Shown in pieces: positions 44,301 through 56,660 of a stretch of DNA of 64,000 bases (its first letter is position 1; the number at the start of each line of letters is the position of its first letter). Below the pieces are notes generated by a model that saw only the letters and a program-made list of their open reading frames with translations, was not told where the DNA came from and did no database searches. Source of the DNA: Muricea muricata (taxonomy: Eukaryota > Cnidaria > Anthozoa > Malacalcyonacea > Plexauridae); contig OY979719.1 of NCBI GenBank assembly GCA_963855995.1, forward strand, positions 7,812,001 through 7,876,000, written 5' to 3'. A program made the position numbers and the translations under genes.

Positions 44301-46196
44301 ATTTTCTAAAATCTATTCAGAACGCTTAATATTGAAGGTAAAATGTTGATACTTGTTACACATTTTCTTAACATGTTTAGTTAGTGCTTGACACTTTAGC
44401 ATTGTGTATAATTGGTTGTTTCTGACAAATTTCCTCCACTGGGCCAAAAAAGTAAATTAAGGTTAAATACAAACCGAAAATCACCAGGCTTTGTCATTGT
44501 TTGTGATTCGTTCTTCAGAAAACCAATTTCTATAGTTCAGCTTTTCATTGTTATACCTAAACTAGCGGCAGGAATAATTTTGTTACATGAAAAACGCTTT
44601 TAAAGTGGACAAAAAGCTATAAGGGAAATGGCAATCTTAATTAAAACATCGCATAGTTCATCAACAGACAGATGTAACTTGTGTAGTAGACTTGTGGTAG
44701 ACTTCTCCCAAGTCTCCTAAGAATCTACCAAGATTGGATGTCTTCATTTGGATATAAAAGTATCGTTATGGTTTGTGAACTTCTAAAGTTCTTGATTTTC
44801 AGTTGATGCAAAAACGAGGAAATTGCTTAGGAAAATAGTACTTTATGACAACTATGGTCGTTGAAGTTTATTGTTCGCCCAAACATGGGAATTTTTATCT
44901 GGAGTTATCGTTCCAGTACTTATTGAGTTTGTTAGCTAGTGTAAGTAGAAATTAATAATCCATGAACTAATTATCGAGTGGCAAATAAGACACGTGCATG
45001 CCTCTATACTGCTAGAGTACAGTAATTATGCAGTAACTGCTTCACCTAGCGTCCTCGATATATACATTACATGAAGTATCATGGTAACTAGGCAACCGCG
45101 GTCTTTGCGTTTAGTTCGCACACCCCAATACTTCACAGAAGCCTACATATAACAAGCATCTGGGTACATACAGAATTTTCAATATAGGTTTTTTATAAGC
45201 CGAGAAAATCGAGGCAAACTTTTTGTGAAAATCTACGTGTGCTTATCACACAAAGAGTTCTTCACGCCTATGATTACCTTTATTGTTGAACAATTTCGAT
45301 GAAAAATCTGCATATAGCCTGCGAAGCAGGCGTTTGCGGGCGGGGAGGGGCCAAATAAACGCCTGCCGCCGCGCCATTGAGAAAATAAAAATGCGTTTGC
45401 CAGCGAACGCAGCCTTCTGATTGTTCAACTATAATTAACACTATCTCCCTACTTCCAGTAACGCGATCTTTTGGCTGTTGGTTTATCACGATATTGTGTT
45501 TCTAAAGCCGTATCGCTGCTGTTTACATTCACTGATTTTTTAATCAGCGTAAACAGTTGTCCTAAATTTCGTGTTTTCCCACCGCAAGGATTACAAAGTC
45601 TTTCCGAATATAACTTTGGGTCGCGAAGTAATTCGATATTTACTCCAGCACAGATATCAGATAACCGAGACCCTTCACATCCTGCTCGTTTGGAACACTT
45701 AAAAAGATTCTCTGTTGAGATCCTACCACAAGTTGTTCCATACTTTGTTTTTAAGGAACATTTACATACTCTACAGTTATCGTTTGGAAACGCCTTGGGC
45801 GTGCAGTAAGTTAACAATATTCGACTTCTAAAATTTTACTAATAAATAGCACTCTTTAGCATTGCTACAATGTTTATCTCAGAAGGGAAGAATCGCTTCC
45901 GGTTTATTTTTAAATCGAATGTGATTGGTTAAAGAGTTAATTAGATACAAATCAATTAATGGGGTGTTATTTTTTTCTCAGTGGCATGGCGGCAGGCGTT
46001 CCCTCCGCCTAGCTCCCAACCCGCCCCAAAACGCCAGCTCTGCAGGCTAGATACATGAATACACGATGTTTCTGCTAAATTAAATTTTGTCATTTAATTG
46101 TAATTATTATCTAACGGATACGATTCTTTCATTCCCATAGGTGATGGGTGTGAAGAAATGCAAGAGAAAAAGGTCAGAATTGACGATCTCAGATGA
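41269..46196 (+). CDS. Unrecognised four-exon gene, 93-residue charged protein
   Basis: The exons 41269-41323, 41436-41521, 43173-43257 and 46141-46196 all have GT-AG borders. The phases are 1, 0, 1, and the total is 282 nt, i.e. 93 codons plus TGA. The protein is hydrophilic and rich in Glu, Asp, Lys and Arg, with no signal peptide or membrane segment: MSRSKSNTGDTIKTEPFQ, a middle with VMEEDTVRKEFQEDLI, then RNHKQYDETRSTEAL and the end KKVRIDDLR. I do not recognise a family. Exons 1-2 lie in the right arm of the inverted duplication. The left-arm counterparts have a stop early in exon 1 and a lost acceptor, so only this copy could be functional. AATAAA-like sequence follows at about 46342. 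The function is unknown. Confidence 0.5.
41436..41521 (+). CDS. Novel gene exon 2
   Basis: It lies between TTGTAG and GTAAGA, 86 nt, phase 1 in and 0 out, and encodes IPVIFQDNHSTIV and on to EDLI. Confidence 0.5.
42340..42510 (-). mobile_element. tRNA-derived SINE
   Basis: On the minus strand, TGGCACAATCGTC (A-box-like) is followed about 35 bp on by GTGGGTTCAATCC (B box, GTTCRANYC). The tail has CCGGGTACTCCAGCTTG, a SINE-body type word with a distant relative near 48965. The tRNA fold itself is not preserved. Confidence 0.6.
43173..43257 (+). CDS. Novel gene exon 3
   Basis: It lies between GTTACAG and GTAAGT, 85 nt, phase 0 in and 1 out, and encodes YEERMSTGRNHKQYDE and on to TIQRE. Confidence 0.5.
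43981..44047. repeat. Short GC-rich hairpin around CGTCGCATTTC
   Basis: GTCGCATTTC-GTCGCGTCGACGCGAC-GAAATGCGAC folds back almost perfectly inside a larger GGCCTG/CAGGCC pair. It is in intron 3 of the novel gene. Confidence 0.6.
44048..45314. other. Intronic DNA with a partial direct repeat
   Basis: The stretch 44163-44240 is echoed at 45178-45275 (GTGAAAATCTACGTGTG and flanks). No gene is seen. Confidence 0.4.
45315..46049. mobile_element. MITE-like element with TAGCCTGC ends carrying a Cys-rich ORF
   Basis: The left end TAGCCTGCGAAGCAGGCG and the right end CAGCTCTGCAGGCTA are inverted, with GC-rich subterminal parts (CGGGCGGGGAGGGG and CGCCTAGCTCCC). It lies in the last intron of the novel gene, about 90 bp from its final exon. 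Confidence 0.6.
45449..45817 (-). CDS. Cys-rich ORF of the TAGCCTGC element, unknown function
   Basis: The frame has 122 codons. It starts MLTYCTPKAFPNDNCRVCKC, continues through CSKRAGCEGSRLSDICAG and ends with ERLCNPCGGKTRNLGQLFTL. Regularly spaced Cys pairs (CxxC twice) suggest a zinc-binding fold. I recall similar short Cys-rich proteins as repeated in cnidarian genomes, but I cannot name the family. A long frame is also open on the plus strand across almost the same interval (45471-45809). The minus strand is preferred for its Cys pattern. It is probably a fragment captured by a mobile element. Confidence 0.45.
   Translation of the reverse strand: MLTYCTPKAFPNDNCRVCKCSLKTKYGTTCGRISTENLFKCSKRAGCEGSRLSDICAGVNIELLRDPKLYSERLCNPCGGKTRNLGQLFTLIKKSVNVNSSDTALETQYRDKPTAKRSRYWK
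46141..46196 (+). CDS. Novel gene exon 4 (terminal)
   Basis: It follows TTCCCATAG, phase 1 in, and ends at TGA 46194-46196. It encodes SDGCEEMQEKKVRIDDLR (first codon split). Confidence 0.5.
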
Positions 46197-46290
46197 CAAT
46201 GACCAAAAAATAACAATTCACAAGAATAAGACGACGCGACTTTGTAATAGCAAAGTAGTGGTAATTTACAACTTAGTAGAAAACAACATA

Positions 46291-46618
46291 CTTATTATTT
46301 AGAAATCAAAGAGGATTTAAGTAAATTTTATTCTTTCTCGTTGAATAAAATCGTTGTTTCTCTCGTTAAGGAAAAAAGAAAACAAAATTTAAAACGACGA
46401 AGAAATAAGACTTGACAATTTTTGCCAATTCCCAAGAGAATATACTATCTCATTGTTTCTTACTTAATCTCATTGATACATATAAAAAAAGTGCATAAAT
46501 TAAATTTTTGAGTATTATAAATTTCCAAGGGAATATACAACATGCTTTGTTTTCATGGTAATATTAAATTATTAATGACATTCCTATGAGAATCCTCTTT
46601 GATTAGAAATATGATAAG
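46291..46618. repeat. Inverted-repeat element 3' of the novel gene
   Basis: CTTATTATTTAGAAATCAAA at the left pairs with the inverse of GATTAGAAATATGATAAG at the right. The interior shares TTCCAAGGGAATATACAA-type words. Confidence 0.5.
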
Positions 46619-47804
46619 TATCTTGATGCTTTGTGGTTTGTTTTGGTAAACATAAACAATGGAAAATTAAGCCATTGTTTTTTTGCACTAAAGCAAACTA
46701 CGTAAGTGGTTTGAGAGCAGCTGCGACGTACCATGTCATTGAAGGCGTTTTGGTTAAATAAGTATGGGAATTGCGGTAAAGTTTTAAAATATTTCGATGT
46801 TTTTGAACTATATAGATATACGTTCATTAAAAATTTACATTATATACGAGTCTTGATGAAAAACAATTATACAAGTTCTGTTTCAGGTTTTAAAATGTTT
46901 TTTATCTTCGCATAATTCTCATGCTTATTTAACCCAGCCTTTGACTTTGGGAAACCGTCAGGTTTAAATTTACTTCGGACCACTAAACACAACGAAAAGC
47001 CCATGCCCTTTCAGCTAAGGTTTTACGTTTGAAAACACAATCAAATACTCAGCTTAAGTGGGTTTAAGTAGCTAGAGATAACGTAATTTACCTTTTATTT
47101 TGATTTTTTGTTTATAACGTAATTTAATAGCTAAATGAATGGACTGTGAGGGTGTGAGCCGCGTGTAAGTTGCATGGGGTTAGGCTTATTAAAGAATTAA
47201 AATTTTTGAAAGAAAAAAAAAAATTTTAACAAAACTACTAACAAAACTGCTAGGAGTAAGTTCTCAACATTTGACTGCGGTAGCATTATTACTGTGTGCT
47301 GTGGTAAATACCAGGGTCAAAATGCGGTTTAAATTTTTTATTTATGTAAATTTAAGAGTGAAGTGAAGTTTTCAGCTCACCTGTTTGTCCATTCGATCTT
47401 TCTGTTTACGTTTAGCCTAAAATATGCGAATAAATTACATTTAAAAGGCATACTTTACCAAAATTTTATTTCTTTTAATTTTCGGATTTGGGTGGCAGTC
47501 GGGGTGGGGGTGGTGCATGCGGGTTTATCAGCTGTGAGTGACTGTGCGATGGCGAGGAAAGTGAGGGCAACGAATGGAATGCAGGAGCTTAGGACCGAGG
47601 AAGACAGCTTAGAACTGAGGCAGGTAGGCAGTTGGTAGGATCAGCGGGGGGCACTTGTCGTTTTGGCCTTGGGATTCAAATTTGCATGCTAAGTACAAGT
47701 CACTAACGTCTGTTGTTTTAATTTGGTAGGTATGCGCGGCTGCTCTCTGGAGTTGATCAATTTTGCAATTTGCATTAGCATTTGCAAGCCTGATCATCTC
47801 TTCG
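46619..47804. other. No gene recognised
   Basis: It is AT-rich. A local GC-rich patch at about 47485-47660 is open in frame and ends CAGGTAGGC like an exon, but neither strand gives a recognisable protein. Confidence 0.35.
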
Positions 47805-47931
47805 CCCCGCTACCCCAGCTAGCTCTCCGAGTGCTACTTCCACCGTAAGTAAGTCGAAGTACTTGTATCATATGTATGAGTACTTCTACTTAGGTGGAAT
47901 TAGCACTTGGGGAGCTGGCTGGGGTAGGGGG
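47805..47931. mobile_element. Hairpin MITE
   Basis: CCCCGCTACCCCAGCTAGCT pairs with the inverse of GAGCTGGCTGGGGTAGGGG. The loop has a TACTT/AAGTA palindrome. Confidence 0.65.
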
Positions 47932-48317
47932 ATTATTTTTTTATTCAATTTCTCAATTCCCATGGGAATTAAATTTTTAATTAAAAAGGGTTAGATGTAA
48001 ATTTTGTAAACAATTTATTGAAAAGAATTTGTAAAATTACAATTTGAATAACAATAAAAAGAGATTAACTAGTACACATTGTGCTCATTCAAATAACAAT
48101 AGAAGAAAACAGGACACGGCAGAAACTAGAGAACAATTGTCATTGCGCTTTACACAAACAAGTGAATTAACACTGGTGAGTAAACACAAGTGAAAACGCA
48201 ATGTAAAAAATCTTGGTCTTTTGAAGATAAATGTTTATACTTCAAGATATAAATAATCATGAAACAACTGGAAGTGACAAATTTTTCCAATTTGACATTT
48301 GACAGAGAAGTCGTCTG

Positions 48318-48436
48318 AAGCCCGTTTTCTACTTCAACCGTATCGTAGCGAAACGTGGCGTATTCTATTGTGTCCATATAGTTTAATACAAAACAATGAA
48401 ATACGCTACGATACGATAGAAAAGGAAAACAGGCTT
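48318..48436. mobile_element. Hairpin MITE
   Basis: AAGCCCGTTTTCTACTTC and CGTATCGTAGCG pair with the inverses of GAAAACAGGCTT and CGCTACGATACG. Confidence 0.65.
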
Positions 48437-51400
48437 TACATACAACACCGAGTTGTTTCACAATTACAAAGAAAACAAATGGCTCATGCAATTCAATTTG
48501 TTGAAGAGACGTTTTTAATCACAGTTTTAATTTTTTTTCAAATTTCATCCGGTAACTGGACAGTAGCCTCAAACAGGTCCAATTAGAAACGTTTCTCGGA
48601 GTTAGTGATTTTTTATTATCGAAGAGGCACACGAGGTCGTTTCCGAGCGTTTTCACCGCACTCAAAATGAAAACGATATGAACTATGAAAAATCTCATCA
48701 CAGGAAAATTGACGGGGCTCGGTACTTCTACGGTCAGATCCTCCATCGAATGGAACAACATTGATATGGACATTAGAAAACTCATTGGCTAGCTTTAAAT
48801 ACATTCTATACAAGTCATTTTTAGATGATCAGAAAGCCACTATGATTATGAGATTGAAACTACTTTTTAATTTTAAGTTAAGAGACTTTTAAAATATTTC
48901 GGAAAGAAAACGCACGAAAACGACACCATGTGCACCTATCCTGTTAATATTCCTTGTGGGAAGAAACCGGAGTAGCCGGAGAATACTCACGACTTGACTG
49001 ATGTTTACGTAATGCAAGTCTCAGAGGTAAACATGTTTTTTATCAATCAGACAAAAAACTCTTCCCAATTTCAAAAAATCGCGAAGAAACGATTACTTAT
49101 TAGCAAAGAAATTAAAAAGGGTGGAAATTTCAACTTTCAGAGCCACATGGTTTCTAAGTGTGATTTTACCCTGACAATTTTGAATTAATAAAAATTGTTT
49201 TAATTCTTGTTAAACAAAAATCCAAGAACTCAAATCCAATAAGTCCATATATCGAATGGGACATTGTATAGAGGTTATACAATTCTTTCAAATTTTCTCA
49301 AACAGACATCACATTTCTTCGGGTGTGCGTGAGCACAGAAGCTTTCTTTGCTAATTATGATAATTTGGTGGAGATAGCTTTGAAAATCTTTAAAAAGTGC
49401 TTTCAATTGATATACATAATTTTGTTTTATTTGTCGAAATGCATAATTTCAACGTAGAAAAAGCTCACTAATTTATAAATAAACCAGTAGAAAAAAACGC
49501 TTAGGGTATCTCGTCACTTATGCTACTCAATAGCGGAGTTTTTCAGGACTTGTTGCATATTCCAAAATGTATATAAATTTTAATAAAATAGAAAGAAATT
49601 GTGTAAATTCGCTTCATTTTGTCACATTTTAATTTTAACGTTGAACGAAACTAAACGAAAATGTTGAAACCATATGAGACTGTTCTTGCACTGAAAAAAT
49701 GTGATTTTTTGTGTTTGTGTAGATGCTTGATGATTGAATTTAGTCAATTTAGCAAGGTATCATTGTCAGGATAAAAACAAAGTTCTTTGAAGCATAAACC
49801 TATCTTCACTCACTTGTTCAAAAGACCATGTTCGATAGCCATGTGAACCTGTTTTCTTATATCATTACTATTCTACTAGTGTTACAAAGTGGAACTATTT
49901 AAAATGTAAATTGAACTGAAGCAAAGGGAATGAAGGACATATAAAATAACCAATTATTTGAACTGCCAAACACAAATTCACCAGAACCAGACAGCACAAA
50001 AAGTTCAAGAGAGATCATTTAAAGATTAAATTTTAAAATATTTTAAACAAAAATGCTATTGAATCAAAGTATGGAAGTAATTTATGCTACTTTATTGTAC
50101 CTATTGGCAGAAAATTTTAATTGTCATTCATTAATACAAAATAGAAGATATTCAAGCAAACACCCAATTTTTTTGACAGGAAAATGAAATTAACCAATAC
50201 CAACAAAGCACTTAACTTCATATATAACTATTTAAAGTCTTTGTAATATAAAGAACTCTGATACAGATTTTACTGTATCTGGAGAATCAACGCTAAATGC
50301 TTGTAATAAAATGTATTTTCATCTGATTAGACTTCCAAACTGATTGCTTAGAATGTATCTGTGTAAATCTGACATAAAAGTTAATTTAAATTTTTTATTT
50401 GATCAAGTACTGTAACAACAAGTGTTTAAAAATATTGAAAAGTGGTTGCCATTTGGGGCAAGTAGCACCAAAAATGTAGTTGCCTAAGGGCATTTCTCAC
50501 AAGCCCACATTACACTGGATATTTTTTAAAATAAAGAATTTACAAAGCAAAACAGCAAAACCAGTGTTTAGGTGATCAAAACACAAAAATGTTGGTTGCC
50601 CAATGGGACATTAGTCTAACCAAAAGAATTTATGGTGTCTAGTTGTGATTTTCGTTTTCAATGTGCAATAAATAGATTTTTAATTTTAATATTTCACACT
50701 TCCCACTAATATGTTCCAGTGCTTCAGTTTGTCTCAATTCCAAACATGTTCCACTTTGTGCACAATGAAGTAAAAAGAGCATGCTAGCTTATTTTGACCT
50801 TAAGTAGTTCATCTTAAGTTTAAAAAGTTTGATGAAAAAATCACAAAGTTCATTCCAAAGATACAGTGTTACAAAACAACAAAGATTTAGGTCTTTTAAA
50901 CATTTAGGGTTTGTACACTTCTGGAATTGTTACAAAATATATTCAAATCATGCTCCCATAACATTCGGGACTATGTGATTTTCAAATGAACCTTTTAAAC
51001 TTTTAAATGAACACTCAAATTCAACTTAAATAAAAGAAGACTGGGATGGTATACCAGGAAACAAATTAAAATTTTCTAAAATGTTTTTTTCATAAAGCAT
51101 AAGATATATATGTTTGAACTTAAGAAAACTGCTAATCGTTGTTTTTTAATCTTAAGGTAGAAATCTATTTCACCTGGTTGGAAATCAAGCAATGAAATAA
51201 ACTTAGAATTTAATGCTTATCTTGACATTTTAGCATGGTAATGAATGTCTTTTCTGTTTCGGATAAAACCACCTCATTCTCCTTATTATTGTTAATATTT
51301 AATGATACAAAGCCAAATAATGACAAAATTGTTTGTTGTAAACACAGTTCATCATTATTTGACTTTTTCTGAGATAAAAATACTTTGAGTACATGAGACG

Positions 51401-52085
51401 TTTCCTGATAAATGGCTGCACAAAATAATGATTAAATTGGGTGGGTATGAAACTGCAATTTCTAAAATTATAGTGTCCCAATTGTTGTACAATGACGAAA
51501 AAATGTTGACAATAAAATCCAACGTTGTCTTTTTCAAAGCAAATAAAGTAACTATATTTTTTGAAAAACAGCAAAAACACAGCCACTTATTATGGAAAAT
51601 CATACAGGGTATTAAAAGCATTTCAATTAGAAATAAAACATCAAAATATTGAAACCTTCTGTGTGCATTTCATCAACAGCATTCCTTTTTCACAATTAAT
51701 CAGCCTTCACCCATTCACATTGGCTTCCAGTAATCAAACAATCTTGGAACTTTCTACATCTAAAAAGGATTTGGATTTTAAATTCTAAAAAATAATATAA
51801 AACAAGTAAGCAACTTAAAAGTTGATCGGACATGTCTGGATTTCATCCCTTAAAGGGAGTATATATTCAGTTATACATTTAAATGATCCAGTTCATAGAG
51901 GGGTTGTGTGATACGACCTTCAACAAAGTCCTGAGCAATGTTGCAGAATAATGATTAGTAGCAATGCGCATGGGAACATGCAATGATTAACAAAATGGGT
52001 TTTTACAAGAATTATACAGGATACTTTGAGCTCATTCACAATTCTGCATTTATTTTTCATACATAGGGAGTGAGGACCTGTTTCT
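48437..52085. other. AT-rich non-coding stretch
   Basis: No gene, repeat family or RNA gene is supported, apart from a short SINE-like piece near 48955-49025 (GAAACCGGAGTAGCCGGAG). Open frames here are short and compositionally random. Confidence 0.4.
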
Positions 52086-52089
52086 TACC

Positions 52090-52370
52090 ACACCCCTCGA
52101 ATTTATCTTATTCACCAACCCCCTCAGAATTTCCTGGGAATTTCCATGATTTAATCGATCCTCTCTTGGATTTTTGCCATTTTATCACCCCCTCCCCATG
52201 GAACTTTTATCATTTTATAGATCCACCACTGGATTTTTACCTCTTTATCACCCCCTCCCCTTGGATTTCTAAGGAGTTTTTATTACTTCTACAGTCTACC
52301 CCTGGATTTTTGTATTTCAACACCACCTACCTTGGATTTTTCAAGGTCCTCACCGCCTATGTATGGAAAA
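52090..52370. repeat. Degenerate minisatellite
   Basis: Units of roughly 30-35 bp with CACCCCCTCCCC, TGGATTTTT and TTTATCATTTTA-like words recur about six to eight times. This produces a false repetitive open frame. Confidence 0.5.
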
Positions 52371-53530
52371 TAAATGCAACCTCACAATATATTTTTGGCT
52401 GTGTAATTATTTCTGTCATTTGATTAAATTGAGAAGTTAAAGGACTGGGAATGGAAATAATGGCACTTTATTAGGAACATTGTAGCTCAATTACAAACGT
52501 TTTTACGCAAAAAACTAAACTAACAGTAGATTCCATCTTAACTGCGGTTTTTACTTCGGTAATCGCCCAGAGCGAAGACCAAGTATGGTTTTCACACGTG
52601 CAAATATGTTACTTAACATTTAACTTTTTTTATTTAACAAAATTTCTATGTTCAAATATTTCGCTAAATTCGGCGTGATTGTCCACAGAAATTATCAATA
52701 TCATACATTTGGATACTCTTCTACAACTACTGATAGAAAATAAAGCACATCACCTTGAAATAAAGGCAGAATGACTGAATAAAGACTTCGGACAACTTCT
52801 ATGCAACATTATCTACGCCATGCCCAATTTGGAAATTTCAAATTTCCGAAGCCAACGAGCTCATTAGTGTTTCCATTCTAAAAAACTGGAATTTTCTTTT
52901 TGTGTTCTAGTTTTGGACATTGGTTTTGGACGAGATTTTCTTTACATATTTTCAAATTCCCTTAAAATTGGCAAAAAATCCAAGACTTTAAAACAAAACT
53001 TTATTTGGCTCGTACTTTTTATGCCAAAATCTTTTTAAAGATTAATAGCTTCACAACAGTCAAATGTTCAATAATATGATTAACATATCAACTGCGCAGT
53101 TTAGTTGAGGCTGCACTAATACTGTACTGCAGCCTAGTGTGCAGCCTTTAGAAAGGCCATGTTGTTTTGGTTGAATTGTATTGTATCAAATGCGATCAAA
53201 CGCAACAATCTAGGCCTAATAGTAGTTGAACAACTGAACAATCAATGTCAATTTACATCTTGCTGGAGTGATGTTAGTGGTGTGTAACATTCATGTCACT
53301 TTGATTTATCAACAATATAAAGCAGTAAAGCATTAAGCATGTATACTTGTATTACGACAGTTTACTCAATAATTCTTTTCTTAGTTCCTTTGTTTCTTCG
53401 TCAGTAGCCATGACTTCATCTTGGCTGCTAGTTCCAACATTCCTTTATGAACTCTCAAGCTGGCTGCAGTCTGCTGCTCATTCTTCATTCTCATCTTAGG
53501 CTGGAGTAAGGAGACCAATGACGTCCATCG
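52371..53530. other. Non-coding, no feature recognised
   Basis: It is AT-rich. A short imperfect hairpin around GGCTGCAC/GTGCAGCC lies at about 53108-53150. It is otherwise the likely 3' flank of the hAT-derived gene. Confidence 0.4.
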
Positions 53531-54171
53531 TTAAAGAATTTCTCTGATCTGTTTGACCAGTTTGAACTGGCTAAAAAGTTTTTCCACAGATGGATTTGAA
53601 AATGGTAAAGAAGCCAGAATACTAACAAATGCCATCAACACTGGATATTCGCCTGTTGGCGTTGTTGTGTTCCGTATGTTTAACCAGTATTCATCCCAGT
53701 GAAGTTCAGGCTTGGCATTCAGCTCAAGTGCATGTTGTCGACACTCCATGTCAAGTTTGCGAGGTCGATGGTATCTTTTAAGTATGGCAATTTTTGACAA
53801 ATGCTCTTAATGAACGTGTTTTGACTGCAGCAGCATTGGAGGGTAAAAGGCATTGAAAAATTTCGTGGACTGGATCATTTATATCAAGTCGACTTTGGAT
53901 TTGAAGAATACTCCCGATGAGAAAATTTTTACAGGTACTTAGAAACTTATGAACAGCCTCTTTGCTTGTCCTGCTAGCAATTTCGTGAAGAGTAGCAGTC
54001 GCTCCAAGCCCAACGTGAGCCCCACTTAATGGTACGTGTTGGCTAACGTCAGTTGGGTTAAGCTTGTTTGGCGGCGTTCCCTTTACGATGTCGATTTTCA
54101 TAAAGTTGCAGGCAATTGACTTGATAAGGCTTTCCACCTCCCGTGGAAGAGAGGACGCTCTTTCTGGAACA
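53531..54171 (-). pseudogene. hAT-transposase-derived coding sequence with frame break
   Basis: The 5' part begins after a possible acceptor near 54171 and runs to about 53778, with VESLIKSIACNFMKID and LPSNAAAVKTRSLRAFVKN. The 3' part (53800-53531) contains EYPVLMAFVSILASLPFSNP and VEKLFSQF, the hAT dimerisation motif in which the usual SNA..ER.FS is recognisable. It resembles the zinc-finger-862/KIAA1586-like group of hAT-derived genes. The two parts overlap in different frames at 53778-53800, so one indel or a short intron separates them. A decaying transposase is more likely than a domesticated gene. Confidence 0.6.
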
Positions 54172-55440
54172 ATCTATTAAATGCATATTATGACCCTCGA
54201 GTTAAGAACTTAAGAACTCCAGATACGCCTGGGAAAAACAATTTTGCAGTGATGCCAAAATTCCGTCGTTCGAGTGTTATGACTTATGGGTCTCCGTTGG
54301 CTGTCAAGGTGAACAAAGTTTTGCATGAAGTTTTACGGCACTTGGCATCCCGCCATACACACGAAAGTCTGACGTGTGTTAGTTTAATATAGTGAAAGAG
54401 TTGCCAGCCTTAGGATGTTATATGATAATGAATGCAATGACGTAACGTGCGCTGGCATGTCTGTGTTTTAAGTATTAAACGTATTTGCGTTTTTGTGCCT
54501 TCACTATCAGAATTTAATTTCAACAAAAATACAAAATTCATGCACTTGAGCCCAAAATTCATGCACTTTATACACAGTACGTAGGTCGTTGATAGACAGT
54601 TTAATGCAATTATTATCTACCTCATGACTTTCCAATTCGTTGTCCCATGACTTGGAATAAAGGAATGTTTCTTTTGGAAAAATCTCGTTTAACTCCAAGA
54701 AAAAAACTTTGCCTGCCGATAAGTGTAATTAGTTTTCCGATTAGGTCTTTCACTACTTGAGAACTTTGCGTCAAATACGCCGCCATGTCCCAGAACATTC
54801 CGCAATTTCAGGGGATCGGATACTATCCCACTTCAGCTATTTTATTCAAAAAAGACGCTGGGCATAGTTTTGTTCACTTTAGCTGGTGAACTCAGTCAAT
54901 TGAAAAGGATATGCCCAGTTGTTTGCAAGAGGTACCGTTATGGGTGTTTTCCCCTCTTGTGTAAAAAAGGGTATACCCGTTACCTCTCTATGCTTGCCGT
55001 CACAATTAATAAAAAGGCATCCTTTTTTATCTTATTGCAAACAAATGTAATCGCTCATTAATGCTACCCCTTTTTCTACTTTGCGGAGGAAGTTTCAGTT
55101 GCAGAAAAGCATTGATAAGTCAGTTTTCGACATTTTAACCAGACTTGATATTGACAAAAAAGAGCGACAAACATTGAAAAAATGTACCATTGCTTGAGAG
55201 AAAAGGGGGGCTTTTCGACTTTTTTTTACAAATTACTTATGAGATAAAAAGGGTATTCATTCTTTTTTCTCTTCCCTAATGAGATTTAAAAATTAGACAA
55301 ATTTGATACACTTTTTAGTTTCTACTTCAAAAAATTTCCTGATTGTTAATATAGGTTGGTGGCAACCTTTAGCTTTAGCTTTATTATACCATGCATTTAC
55401 CGAAATTTGCTTTCTACCGCACAGCATCAATATGTGTAAA
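54172..55440. other. No gene recognised
   Basis: A short frame at 54507-54698 (minus) contains a direct duplication of an HEF-containing stretch (AATTCATGCACTT repeated) but no known domain. Confidence 0.4.
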
Positions 55441-55444
55441 GTTG

Positions 55445-55614
<170 letters not shown>

Positions 55615-55639
55615 TAATGGTATAATTGACATATTATGA

Positions 55640-56312
55640 CACCAAGGGCAAGGGTGAATATCATCAACTGAAACTAGGTCGTCAACATAAAAGCTTTCTA
55701 GCATTTGTTGCACAAATTTCGGATCTAATTCCTTATATTTAGAAAATGATATCTTAAAGTCGCATTCAATAAAAACGGTGAAGAATTCAAGCCAAACACC
55801 ACGCGACAAAACCGGTATACTTTAATTTCTGAATTTGCATTCTGGACATTTTTTAACCACAAAAACCGCAAGCAGTCTCGATCAACTTTATCTACCTCAA
55901 TGTTCAAGAATGCCTTCTCTATGTCGGCAATCAAAACAATTCTTTTCTGTCGAAACCGAACTAAAATATCAAAAAGCAATGGATTCAGCGACGGACCTAC
56001 ATGTAAACAATCATTTAATGACGCGCCTTTTCCATTATCTACTTTAGCAGAAGCGTCGTATACAATGCGCAATTTCGTGGTAACTGCGTCTTGGCGTACT
56101 ACAGCTAAATGCGGCAAATAGTGTATTTTGTCTGCGCTTTCAAGCTCTGCGACTTTTTCAATGACGGCTGATTCTAACTGTTGCTTCATTATCGCATCAC
56201 ACTCATTTAGAAGTGTAGGGTTATTCTTAAGTTTTCTTACTTGACTTTTTAATCGTGTAACACATGTGTTGTAATTGCTTGTCAGCGCATCGTGACCCTC
56301 TTTCCATGGCAA
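55640..56312 (-). CDS. BEL/Pao reverse transcriptase, truncated after YVDD
   Basis: It opens with PWKEGHDALTSNYNTCVTRL and then has IHYLPHLAVVRQDAVTTKLR, VYDASAK, NDCLHVGPSLNPLLFDIL and DIEKAFLNI (the catalytic Asp of motif A). FYVDDLVSVDD lies at about 55660-55700 in a neighbouring frame after a shift. The thumb, RNase H and integrase are absent. Stops occur before and after, so it is not functional. Confidence 0.75.
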
Positions 56313-56660
56313 TTTTACTGAGTATCTATCGTTTTCAAATGATATACAGTAACGAATTCTTCATGGACTTCGTTAACAGGCGGTATTCCTAGGGTTTCTA
56401 AATCCCACAACCTTTGAAAATCACATGTAAGTTTTTCATTCCTGCATGCAAACAAAGTGAACGTGAGCTACATTTCCTGTTTCTCTGCTAGAACTTACCT
56501 TGAGTGGGACGGACAAGGTCCACCCTAGAAATGTCTGAACTGCAACTGGATCATCTGTTTTTCCTCTAATCGTAACTCCTGTTTGAAACTGCCATAAATA
56601 ATCTGCTCCTATCAATATATCTATTTCTAATTCTTTTGCCTGCCTGTGAACGTCAGAAAA

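Noticed and set aside
47490..47640. GC-rich exon-like stretch ending CAGGTAGGC
   Set aside because: It is open in frame but unrecognisable on both strands, with no matching acceptor or partner exon.
52070..52423. 117-codon Pro/Phe-rich frame
   Set aside because: It follows the units of a degenerate minisatellite, and the repeats explain the open frame.
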